Shown piece after piece: positions 37,198 to 44,568 of a DNA stretch of 64,000 bases (its first letter is position 1; every line of letters begins with the position of its first letter). Source of the stretch: Persicitalea sp963716085 (GTDB lineage Bacteria > Bacteroidota > Bacteroidia > Cytophagales > Spirosomataceae); assembly GCA_963716085.1 (NCBI GenBank), contig OY970288.1, positions 3,472,001-3,536,000 on the forward strand, read 5' to 3'. A model generated the notes under the pieces. The model worked only from the letters and a program-made list of their open reading frames with translations, did no database searches and was not told where the DNA came from. Position numbers and translations under genes: made by a program.

Positions 37198-37578
37198 ATG
37201 CAACTATCGCTGGTTGAACTATTTCCGGAATTCAACCGAAGTCTTTTTCTGGATGTATTTGCCAAAATGTGCGTCGACACCAAGACCAAAAGGCCGACAC
37301 TGTGCACTTTGGCCGGACAGCGCGTACCCGCCGAACTGAAGGTGCGCTGCCAGCGCAAATCCATCGACGCATTCCCCGAAGGCACCGTGTTCAAGCTGGA
37401 TGTTCGGCTGGTAGATTTGCGAGATAAAAAGCCCTACTTCTCTGCGATCAAGAACAGCAACATCCAACGAGCCATCGAGTTTTACGACCACAATATTCAA
37501 CTGCAGAACGGGAAAACCTGCCATCCTAAAGTAGGGAGTCAAACGGTCATCTTTCAGCCCAATCCATGCAAAATTTAA
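37198..37578 (+). CDS. Hypothetical protein downstream of the deacetylase
   Basis: A 126-residue protein; I use the ATG at 37198 rather than a TTG at 37174. It is basic, with a beta-rich centre (FPEGTVFKLDVRLVDLRDKK) and several cysteines (CVDTKTKRPTLCTL; KVRCQR; KTCHPK). No domain is recognised. Its stop overlaps the start of the PPC-domain gene by 13 bases, which supports co-translation. Confidence 0.6.
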   Translation: MQLSLVELFPEFNRSLFLDVFAKMCVDTKTKRPTLCTLAGQRVPAELKVRCQRKSIDAFPEGTVFKLDVRLVDLRDKKPYFSAIKNSNIQRAIEFYDHNIQLQNGKTCHPKVGSQTVIFQPNPCKI

Positions 37579-38054
37579 TCTCCTCACTAGTCGTCTTGCT
37601 GGCGATCAGCCAACCAAGTTTCTCCCAAAAAAAGACCATCAGTTCCAGCATGCAAGTACACACGATCCGTCTCCTGCCTGGTCAGGATTTGAAGAATGAA
37701 TTGGAGCGTTTTGTAAAAAAACAGCGCGTCGAAGCGGGCTTTGTCCTGACCTGCGTCGGGAGTCTGACTGATGCCACGCTACGCCTGGCCAATCAGGAAA
37801 CGGGAGAGAACTACGGGGGGCATTTTGAAATCGTTTCCCTGGTTGGAACTTTGTCGATGAACGGCTCCCACCTTCACGCTTCCATCGCCGACTCGACGGG
37901 AAAAACCACGGGCGGACACCTGCTGGAAGGCTGTAAGGTGTACACCACCGCCGAAATCGTCATCGGCGTGTTGCCCGATATGGTGTATCGGCGCGAACCG
38001 GAACCGGCGAGCGGCTACAATGAACTGAACGTCTATCGAAAAACGCGAAAGTAA
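37566..38054 (+). CDS. Exported PPC (DUF296)-domain protein
   Basis: A 162-residue protein. The N-terminus has a signal-like hydrophobic stretch (SSLVVLLAISQPSFSQ). The remaining PPC/DUF296 fold shows as HTIRLLPGQDLKNELERFV, VLTCVGSLTDATLRLAN, LSMNGSHLHASIAD and GGHLLEGCKVYTTAEIVIG. PPC domains of plants bind DNA through an added AT-hook; the bacterial stand-alone ones form trimers of unknown role. A signal sequence is unusual for this fold. It converges on the DUF6580 gene with a shared hairpin. Confidence 0.85.
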   Translation: MQNLISSLVVLLAISQPSFSQKKTISSSMQVHTIRLLPGQDLKNELERFVKKQRVEAGFVLTCVGSLTDATLRLANQETGENYGGHFEIVSLVGTLSMNGSHLHASIADSTGKTTGGHLLEGCKVYTTAEIVIGVLPDMVYRREPEPASGYNELNVYRKTRK

Positions 38055-38078
38055 GGCTTAGATTCGCTAAGCGACTTT
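38048..38078. terminator. Shared hairpin at the ends of two convergent genes
   Basis: GCTTAG-ATTCG-CTAAGC (38056-38072) with outer AAAGT/ACTTT pairing (38048-38052 / 38074-38078). The stem includes the stop codons of both the PPC-domain gene and the DUF6580 gene, so it probably serves both. Confidence 0.6.
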
Positions 38079-38615
38079 TAAGGAAGGAACGCGGTTCTTG
38101 AGCACTTCAAAAGCTCCGAAAAGTACCCCCGAAAAGAACAGGTCGCCCATGACAGTATTGAAGAAGAGGTTCCCGAAAAAATCCTGTTGATAGAACTGCA
38201 ATCCGGCCAGGTAGCAAGCCCCTAACCCAGACAAAGTTTGCGGATAAAGGCCCGCCGAACCGTACCACACGGCGAAGTTGGTAATCAGGAAAAACAGCAC
38301 CGAAGAAAGCAGAGCACTGCCGAAAACGCGGCCCACGGTGACTTTTTGTAAAGCGCCCATACCAATGCCTACGATCAACACAAAGGATAAATACACCGCC
38401 CACATCGAGCTATGAAAACCCAGCAGCGCATCGCTCAGCAGCATAGCCGCCAGGGGAATCAGGAAAGCCAGGTATTTTTTTGAGAAATAAGCTCCGCCGA
38501 AAAGCGCGATGGCTCCGATGGGTGTGAAGTTGAAGGGATGAGGCAAAAGACGGGTCAGCGCGGCGGCTAAAACGAGCGAGGCCAGCGTGGCGATTCGGAG
38601 ATTGTTGATTTTCAT
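38067..38615 (-). CDS. DUF6580-type membrane protein
   Basis: A 182-residue polytopic protein with about five hydrophobic helices. LTRLLPHPFNFTPIGAIALF is the family signature of DUF6580 proteins, small membrane proteins related to vitamin-transport S-components. A substrate cannot be named. A well-formed promoter lies upstream at 38644-38674, so it is probably transcribed on its own. It is between the PPC-domain gene (convergent) and the paoABC-like operon. Confidence 0.78.
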   Translation of the reverse strand: MKINNLRIATLASLVLAAALTRLLPHPFNFTPIGAIALFGGAYFSKKYLAFLIPLAAMLLSDALLGFHSSMWAVYLSFVLIVGIGMGALQKVTVGRVFGSALLSSVLFFLITNFAVWYGSAGLYPQTLSGLGACYLAGLQFYQQDFFGNLFFNTVMGDLFFSGVLFGAFEVLKNRVPSLKVA

Positions 38616-38643
38616 GGTCGGGATTTGCGTGTCGAGATTGCGG

Positions 38644-38674
38644 CAAAGATACGGTTTGACTGCGATGGGGCAAA
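38644..38674 (-). promoter_or_regulatory. Bacteroidota-type promoter for the DUF6580 gene
   Basis: On the minus strand TTTG (38671-38674) and TATCTTTG (38644-38651) are separated by 19 bases, an exact match to the TTTG-N19-TAnnTTTG consensus. It lies 29 bases before the ATG at 38615. Confidence 0.8.
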
Positions 38675-38685
38675 ATCACTTTACG

Positions 38686-40806
38686 TCACACCAGCTTATC
38701 CGGCGTGATCGGCAACTCCCGCACCCGTTTCCCCGTCGCGTTAAAAACTGCGTTGGCCACTGCTGCCGCCACGCCGACGATCCCCACCTCCCCGATGCCC
38801 TTTACGCCCAGTTTATTTGAAGCAGTGTCTTCCTCACGGATGAAAATCACCTCCATCGTACCGATGTCCAGGTTGGCAGGAACGTGGTAGTCGCCCAGCG
38901 AGCGGGTAACGAAGTTGCCGCGCTTGGGGTCGAGAACCGACTCCTCGGTGAGGGCCATGCCAATGCCCCACACGTTGCCGCCGATAATTTGCGAGCGGGC
39001 AGTTTTGGGGTTAAGGATACGGCCCGCCCCGGTCACGGCCAGGAAGCGGTTGACGCGCACCATGCCCGTGTGCTTGTGTACCCACACCTCAGCAAAGTTG
39101 GCGTTGAAACTGTGGGAGGAGTATTCCTCCGCACTAGCGGGTGCTTCGGAATGGGTTTTGGTCTGGTAATCGGTGATTTTCTCCGAAACCATCAATTGTG
39201 CCGCCGTGGGGCGGGCAAAGAACTGCTTACCGGACCTGGCGATCAATTCTTCCGTGGCTTTCTGACACACATCGTTCACCACGTTGGCGTAGCTCATCGC
39301 TCCCACCGAACCCACCGACCCGGCGGCGGGCGGCAGGTCGGAGTCACCAATCTTAACAGTTATTCTCTCGACGGCCAGCCCCAGCGCATCGGCGGCGGTT
39401 TGCGCCAGGATGGTGTAGGTGCCGGTCCCCAAGTCAGCGGCGGCCAGTTCGACGGTGGCCCGCACCGCGCTGCCTTCGCGCGTGAGCTTCACATTGGCCG
39501 AACTCGGCCTTTGGTGGGCTGGGTAAGTGCCGCAGGCTACTCCGTAACCGATCCAGTAATCGCCCTGCCCGTTTTGCCGGGGCTGAGGCTTGCGCTTTTC
39601 CCAACCAAAGGCTTTGGCTCCCTCACGCAAACACTGCACCGTAGCGCGGGTGGACCAGGGCTTGCCGTTAGAAGGGTCACGTTCCGGCTCGTTTTTCACG
39701 CGAAACTCGATGGGGTCGAGATTCAGTTGGTGAGCCAGTTCGTCCATGCCTGATTCCAGCGCAAAACTACCCGTGGATTTGCCGGGACCACGCGTGTAGG
39801 TCGGCAGAATGGTGTGCATCGGCACCACTTTGTAGGTAATGAGCGAATTCGGTGTGTCGTACATCAACTTCGAGCAGTCGCCGCAGCCTTCCACGAATTC
39901 CTCGCCGATGGCGGTGTGGGTGGTCGTTTCGTGGGCCAGGGCCGTCAGTTTGCCCTCGGCGGTGGCCGCCAGACTAATTTTTTGGTGATTCCGTTGCCGC
40001 AGCCCGACCGAATTGACCATCTGGTTTCGCGTCAGGGCCAGCTTAACGGGGCGACCCACCACCTTAGCGGCTACGGCGGTCAGCACCAAATTCGCCCACT
40101 GCCCGCCCTTGGAGCCAAAGCCGCCACCGATGTAGGGCGACACGATGTGCACGTTTTCCGGTTTGAGATTAAGGGTTTTGGCAGCAGCATTTTGCGCCCC
40201 GTTTATGATTTGGGCGCTGCTGTACAGCGTGAGGCGCTCGCCCCGCCATTCGGCGATGGCCGCGTGGGGTTCCAGTGGATGGTGGTGCTCGATGGGTGTG
40301 GCGTAGGTTTCCTCGATTTTGTGGGGAGCTTTGGCAAGAGCCGCCTTCGCATCGCCGCGTATTTCGTCTTCGCGGTCTCTGGCGGATTTTGCTTCCTTGG
40401 CCAACTTCTCAAAATCAGCCCTTGGCGCGTCTTCCCGGTATTTCACCGATACCAGATGCGCCGCATGGATGGCTTGCTCAAAGGTTTCGGCCACAACCAC
40501 CCCAATGTTTTGCCCATAAAACTCGACGACCGGGCTTTGCAGCATAGATCCGCCCCGGATACCGCCCTTCGTGTTGAGCTTGGGAACGTTTTTGTGGGTG
40601 ATGACGGCCAACACACCCGCCGACTTCTCCGCCAGAGTCGGGTCGATTTCCGTAATTTTTCCTCCCGCAATCGTACTTTTAAATAGCACGGCGTGAGCAA
40701 CGTTGTCAACCGGATGATCCAGCGAATAATCGGCCTTGCCGGTCACCTTCAATATCCCGTCGATGCGGCTGAGCGGCGAGCCGACCATTTTATTTTTATC
40801 TTCCAT
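38686..40806 (-). CDS. paoC: Xanthine-oxidase-family molybdenum subunit (PaoC-like)
   Basis: A 706-residue large subunit that binds molybdenum cytosine dinucleotide and carries the active site. Family stretches include GGGFGSKGGQW, YTRGPGKSTGSFALESGMDE (substrate-side arginine region) and the catalytic glutamate in GVKGIGEVGIVG. With PaoA and PaoB it forms a periplasmic aldehyde oxidoreductase that oxidises aromatic and other aldehydes to acids. It lies 21 bases after paoB. The maturation/MCD-insertion factor PaoD (XdhC-like) is not in the window, so it must be encoded elsewhere if needed. Confidence 0.92.
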   Translation of the reverse strand: MEDKNKMVGSPLSRIDGILKVTGKADYSLDHPVDNVAHAVLFKSTIAGGKITEIDPTLAEKSAGVLAVITHKNVPKLNTKGGIRGGSMLQSPVVEFYGQNIGVVVAETFEQAIHAAHLVSVKYREDAPRADFEKLAKEAKSARDREDEIRGDAKAALAKAPHKIEETYATPIEHHHPLEPHAAIAEWRGERLTLYSSAQIINGAQNAAAKTLNLKPENVHIVSPYIGGGFGSKGGQWANLVLTAVAAKVVGRPVKLALTRNQMVNSVGLRQRNHQKISLAATAEGKLTALAHETTTHTAIGEEFVEGCGDCSKLMYDTPNSLITYKVVPMHTILPTYTRGPGKSTGSFALESGMDELAHQLNLDPIEFRVKNEPERDPSNGKPWSTRATVQCLREGAKAFGWEKRKPQPRQNGQGDYWIGYGVACGTYPAHQRPSSANVKLTREGSAVRATVELAAADLGTGTYTILAQTAADALGLAVERITVKIGDSDLPPAAGSVGSVGAMSYANVVNDVCQKATEELIARSGKQFFARPTAAQLMVSEKITDYQTKTHSEAPASAEEYSSHSFNANFAEVWVHKHTGMVRVNRFLAVTGAGRILNPKTARSQIIGGNVWGIGMALTEESVLDPKRGNFVTRSLGDYHVPANLDIGTMEVIFIREEDTASNKLGVKGIGEVGIVGVAAAVANAVFNATGKRVRELPITPDKLV

Positions 40807-40827
40807 GAAGTTTTTGGCTTGTAAAAA

Positions 40828-41838
40828 TCAGGATTTACTGCCCCGCACTGCCATTTCCAGTGCGTGAACGATGCTGCGGTTGCCCAATTCGACTTTAAAC
40901 TTGTTGTATTCCAAAGGCCGGGCGGCCGCCATTTCGGCGTCGGCCGCCCGCTGGAAATTCTCCGGCGTTGCCTGCTGACCTGCTAATGATTTTTCGGCTT
41001 CTAGGGCCCGCCACGGCTTGTGGGCCACGCCACCCATCGCGATCCTGACTTTCTTTACTCGATCCCCTTCCAATTCCAGTGCCGCCGCGACCGAAATGAG
41101 CGCAAAGGCGTAGGAAGCCCGGTCCCGGACTTTGAGGTAATAGCAGTTTTTGGCAAAATTATTTTCGGGCAACTCGATGGCCACGATCAGTTCGCCGGGT
41201 TCGAGATTGGTTTCCTTTTCGGGCGTGTCGCCGGGCAAACGATGGAAATCCGAGAAAGCAATAGTTCGCTGCTGCCCGCTGGCGTTTCTTACTTTCACCA
41301 CCGCATCCAGCGCCGCCAGGGCAATGGCCATGTCGGAAGGATACACCGCTACGCATTTTTCGGACCAGCCAAAAATGGCGTGGTTGCGGTTGATGCCTTC
41401 CAGCGCCCCGCAGCCGCTCGGCCCGTCGTACCGCTCTGGTTCACGCTTGTTGCAGGGCATGGATGTTTCGTAAAAATAAGGGCAGCGCGTCCGCTGCAGC
41501 ATATTGCCGCCGTTGGTCGCCATATTGCGAATTTGCCCGGAAGCGCCCGCCAGGATCGCCTGCGTGAGCAGCGGGTAGTTTTGCCGCACCAGCGGATGGT
41601 TCGCCGCGTCGGTGTTTTTCCCCAACCCGCCCAGGGAAAGGCCCCCATCGGGCAGCGATTCGATTTGGGCAAGATTCAGGCGCGTGATGTCGATCAGTTC
41701 ATCGGGCCGCTCGACGTCTTCCTTCATCAGGTCGAGCAGGTTGGTACCGCCCGCCAGGAATTTGGCGTTGGGGTTCGCAGCCCGAAGCCGGGAAGCGGCG
41801 GCGGCGTCCTTGGGATTGGTGTATTTGAATGGTCTCAT
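40828..41838 (-). CDS. paoB: FAD-binding subunit with [4Fe-4S] site (PaoB-like)
   Basis: A 336-residue FAD-binding subunit. The FAD loop is in KFLAGGTNLLDLMKE, and ATNGGNMLQRTRCPYF is the second FAD-contact region. Four cysteines at 119, 129, 143 and 162 match those that bind an extra [4Fe-4S] cluster in E. coli PaoB, a feature that separates this group from xanthine dehydrogenases. The protein passes electrons from PaoA to its acceptor. It lies ten bases after paoA and 21 before paoC in the same operon. Confidence 0.92.
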   Translation of the reverse strand: MRPFKYTNPKDAAAASRLRAANPNAKFLAGGTNLLDLMKEDVERPDELIDITRLNLAQIESLPDGGLSLGGLGKNTDAANHPLVRQNYPLLTQAILAGASGQIRNMATNGGNMLQRTRCPYFYETSMPCNKREPERYDGPSGCGALEGINRNHAIFGWSEKCVAVYPSDMAIALAALDAVVKVRNASGQQRTIAFSDFHRLPGDTPEKETNLEPGELIVAIELPENNFAKNCYYLKVRDRASYAFALISVAAALELEGDRVKKVRIAMGGVAHKPWRALEAEKSLAGQQATPENFQRAADAEMAAARPLEYNKFKVELGNRSIVHALEMAVRGSKS

Positions 41839-41848
41839 ATTGTAAAAG

Positions 41849-42631
41849 TTAACCTACCATTTGCCAAGTTTGCTCGACGGGTTTGCCGCTGTGGACCTCC
41901 TGGATGGCGGCGACGATGTTGGGGTAGGCCCCACAGCGGCAGAGGTTACCCGACATACGTTCCCGAATTTCTTCATTGGAAAGTTGTACCGGACTTGCTT
42001 TTTGGCGGACGTTCTCGGTGACGTAACTGGCCTCGCCGTTTTTGGCTTCTTCCAGCAGGGCAATGGCCGAGCAAATCTGCCCGGAAGTGCAGAAGCCGCA
42101 TTGGAAGCCGTCGTGTTTGATAAAGGCGGACTGCATGGGGTGCAGCGCGTTGCCCTGCGCCATGCCTTCGATCGTTTGAACCGTTCGGCCCTCGCAACTG
42201 GCGGCCAGCGTCAGGCAGGACAATACCCGCCGCCCGTCCACGATGACCGTGCAGGCCCCGCATTGGCCATGGTCGCAGCCTTTTTTTGAGCCGGTCAGTT
42301 GCATTCTTTCGCGCAGCGTATCCAGCAAGCTCATTCGGGAATCGACCAGCACTTTACTGGCCTTGCCATTGACTTTGAAAGCCACCTCGACGCCATTTTC
42401 AATGCTCGTTGGGGAAAAAGTCGGCGTCGGAGCACTGAGCGGCCGGGTCAGCACCTGCTCGGCGGCGGCAGATTGGTAGGTCAGCAGCCCGCCACCCGCC
42501 AGGGCGATCAATTTCATAAAATGCCGACGGTTGACGCCCGTGTCGAGAATTTCGCTCAGGTCTTCGGGCATCAGATCCTCGAAGAGTTTCTTTTCGTCAT
42601 CGGTGAGTTGCGGGGGATTGTTTTCTTCCAT
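41849..42631 (-). CDS. paoA: [2Fe-2S] subunit with Tat signal (PaoA-like)
   Basis: A 260-residue iron-sulfur subunit. The start is the ATG at 42631 (MEENNPPQLT); 23 more residues upstream are possible. The twin-arginine signal is NRRHFMK with a hydrophobic stretch. The plant-type [2Fe-2S] cluster uses C119, C124, C127 and C139 (KKGCDHGQCGACT), the second uses C178, C181, C231 and C233 (GFCTSGQIC; NLCRCGAYPNI). The Tat signal exports the folded trimer to the periplasm. It is the first gene of paoABC, facing away from the antitoxin-like gene at 42918. Confidence 0.94.
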   Translation of the reverse strand: MEENNPPQLTDDEKKLFEDLMPEDLSEILDTGVNRRHFMKLIALAGGGLLTYQSAAAEQVLTRPLSAPTPTFSPTSIENGVEVAFKVNGKASKVLVDSRMSLLDTLRERMQLTGSKKGCDHGQCGACTVIVDGRRVLSCLTLAASCEGRTVQTIEGMAQGNALHPMQSAFIKHDGFQCGFCTSGQICSAIALLEEAKNGEASYVTENVRQKASPVQLSNEEIRERMSGNLCRCGAYPNIVAAIQEVHSGKPVEQTWQMVG

Positions 42632-42917
42632 TTTGCGGGGTGTTGGAAATCTTAGATTTGAATCGGTAACGGCAATCATGGATAGGTAATTATACAGCAA
42701 CCCTTTTTAAAAACCGAATGTTTTCTGTTGTTCAGCATCTCCGACAATTCTACCGAGGTGGCTTGACAGTAAGTAGTACTGGTAGATGAAGTTTACAGTT
42801 TTGGAGAAACACAGCGTGGAAAAGTTTCGCACTTATTGTTCCGAAAAGCCTTAACTTTCAGCAATAATCAAAACGCTGATGATTAGATTTGCTGAATCTG
42901 CTTTTAACTCCCCAATA

Positions 42918-43142
42918 ATGAATACGCTACAAATAATCCAAAAAACCGATACCGACCACCTGGTCATTCAAGTGCCCGAAGAATTACGTGGCAAGAAACT
43001 GTTCATAATCATTCAGGAAAAGCCCGTTGCCAAAAGGGTATCCAGAGCGGAGTATCGCCGTAGAGTGGAAGATTTGAGATCGGTACAGTTCAGGGGGCAA
43101 GCACTTTACGAGGCATCGGAAGATGAATATTATGAGCAATGA
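42918..43142 (+). CDS. Antitoxin-like protein upstream of a broken PIN gene
   Basis: A 74-residue protein; the ATG at 42918 (MNTLQIIQKT) is chosen over an upstream 39-base extension. It is beta-rich at the N-terminus (HLVIQVPEELRGKKLFIII) with a charged helical tail (EYRRRVEDLRSVQF; EDEYYEQ), a layout shared by small antitoxins of PIN toxins. The family is not certain. Its stop overlaps the PIN start as ATGA. It is intact, though its toxin is not. Confidence 0.62.
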   Translation: MNTLQIIQKTDTDHLVIQVPEELRGKKLFIIIQEKPVAKRVSRAEYRRRVEDLRSVQFRGQALYEASEDEYYEQ

Positions 43143-43608
43143 CCATTTTTATTGATTCTTTCCTCCCGGTAGAGCATATTAAAGGAAAGAGACAGGAGAA
43201 TGATTTGCTCATTGAGCTTTTAGGCTTTGATTTTGACCTTGTTATCAATCCTACTGTGTTTAGTGAGTTGATGTTTAAGTTTCTTATCTATTCATGGAGA
43301 AAAGTCAGGGTTAGCTCTAAAAAAAGGTAACGCGATTGGAAAAGTGCTGGCAGAACACGATCCATTTAAGATTCTAAAGCATTTCAGGTACGATAGCTCT
43401 GCTGGGAACGCCCAAGCCGAATCTGTTCGATTGATGCGCCGGTATAACTTGCTGCCAAACGACGCGATGATTTTGGCTTACTGCCTTAATGCAGGAATAC
43501 AAAATCATCGCCTCCTATGATCCCGACTTCATCCTTCCCTGCCAGAAAGAAGGCATTACGCTGATCGACAGTATTGAAAGCTTTCAACGCGCGTTTTCCG
43601 AGGAATAA
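43139..43608 (+). pseudogene. PIN-domain toxin, two frameshifts
   Basis: The first frame opens with MTIFIDSFLPVEHIKGKRQE and ends at 43330. A second frame carries LALKKGNAIGKVLAEHDP and LLPNDAMILAYCLNAGI. The third, after about 43500, reads IIASYDPDFILPCQKEG and ends at 43608. Together they make one PIN domain: early acidic residues, the internal LLPNDAMILA motif, and the final SYDPDF. Each shift is +1, consistent with single-base insertions (one near 43260-43300, one C near 43500). The toxin is therefore probably inactive. Sequencing error is the other explanation. Confidence 0.8.
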
Positions 43609-43698
43609 TTCCAGATTTACGATCTTTATTCCTCCTCGGTTGGTTATACTTTCTACTACATTTCCCCCGTTCTCCTCCCAACTCCCCAAAAAGAACCG

Positions 43699-43725
43699 TA
43701 CTTTTGCGGCTGATTAGCCAGCCGT
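43699..43725 (+). promoter_or_regulatory. Possible promoter and leader hairpin of the transketolase operon
   Basis: TACTTTTG (43699-43706) fits the TAnnTTTG -7 element; no good -33 element is seen. A six-base hairpin CGGCTG-N6-CAGCCG (43707-43724) follows in the leader, ten bases before the ATG. Suggestive only. Confidence 0.35.
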
Positions 43726-43734
43726 AAAAACGAC

Positions 43735-44568
43735 ATGACTCAACCCGTTCTCCCGGAAATCTCCAATCCCGCCCAGCTCAGCGGTCAGCTCAGGCTAAAA
43801 ATCCTGAGCCTCTACAACCAGGCCCATGCGGGCCACATTGGTTGCTCCCTAAGCTGTATCGACCTGATGATCGGGGTCTTATTGATGAACAAAAACCCCA
43901 ACGATACTTTCCTGCTGTCCAAGGGCCACGCTGCCGCTTCGCTCTACGCTTGCCTGAATCATCTGGGTGAAATCAACGACGAAGCTTTGGCGACCTATTA
44001 TAAGGATGGCACTTCCCTCCCCGCCCATCCGGCGCCCGGCCAGTATCCGGGCATTCCGTTTGCCACTGGTTCATTGGGACACGGGTTGCCCATTGCGGCG
44101 GGTATCGCCCACGCGGCTAAGTTGAGCGGAGAAGACAGCTACGCCTACGCCCTGCTTTCCGACGGCGAGACCAACGAAGGCACTACTTGGGAGGCGGCGC
44201 ACTTTGCGCTACAACACAAGCTGGACAACCTTTTCATGTACGTGGACAAGAACGGCTTGCAAGGTTTCGGCACCACCGCCGAAGTACTTGGCGATACCGC
44301 CGACCCGGCCAAGTGGCGGGCCATCGGCTTTGAGACCATCGAAATCGACGGCCACGACATCGCCGAAATCGACCGGACGCTTAATGAGTTAAAAAGCCAC
44401 AAAAACGGCTTACCTAAGGCCATCATCGCCCACACGGTGAAAGGCAAGGGCGTGTCGTACATGGAAGATAAGTTGGAATGGCACTACCTGCCGATGAACC
44501 CCGAGCAGTACGAAACGGCGCGGCGCGAAATCAGCGAAAAGTATCTTAGCCCCTCGATTCATGCCTGA
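43735..44568 (+). CDS. Transketolase-like protein, N-terminal (TPP-binding) subunit
   Basis: A 277-residue protein equal to the N-terminal third of transketolase. SKGHA (62-66) and GSLGHG (112-117) line the active site, and the thiamine-diphosphate motif runs SDGETNEGTTWEA (142-154) to the asparagine in DKNGLQ. It lacks the pyrimidine-binding and C-terminal domains, which are on a separate gene at 46555. Two-gene transketolases occur in archaea and in some bacterial carbohydrate clusters. It opens an operon; its stop overlaps the next start by eight bases. An amino- or branched-sugar role is inferred from the neighbours. Confidence 0.92.
   Translation: MTQPVLPEISNPAQLSGQLRLKILSLYNQAHAGHIGCSLSCIDLMIGVLLMNKNPNDTFLLSKGHAAASLYACLNHLGEINDEALATYYKDGTSLPAHPAPGQYPGIPFATGSLGHGLPIAAGIAHAAKLSGEDSYAYALLSDGETNEGTTWEAAHFALQHKLDNLFMYVDKNGLQGFGTTAEVLGDTADPAKWRAIGFETIEIDGHDIAEIDRTLNELKSHKNGLPKAIIAHTVKGKGVSYMEDKLEWHYLPMNPEQYETARREISEKYLSPSIHA

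Noticed and set aside
38884..40686. Plus-strand frames of 289 and 290 codons over paoC
   Set aside because: Antisense shadows of the molybdenum subunit gene.
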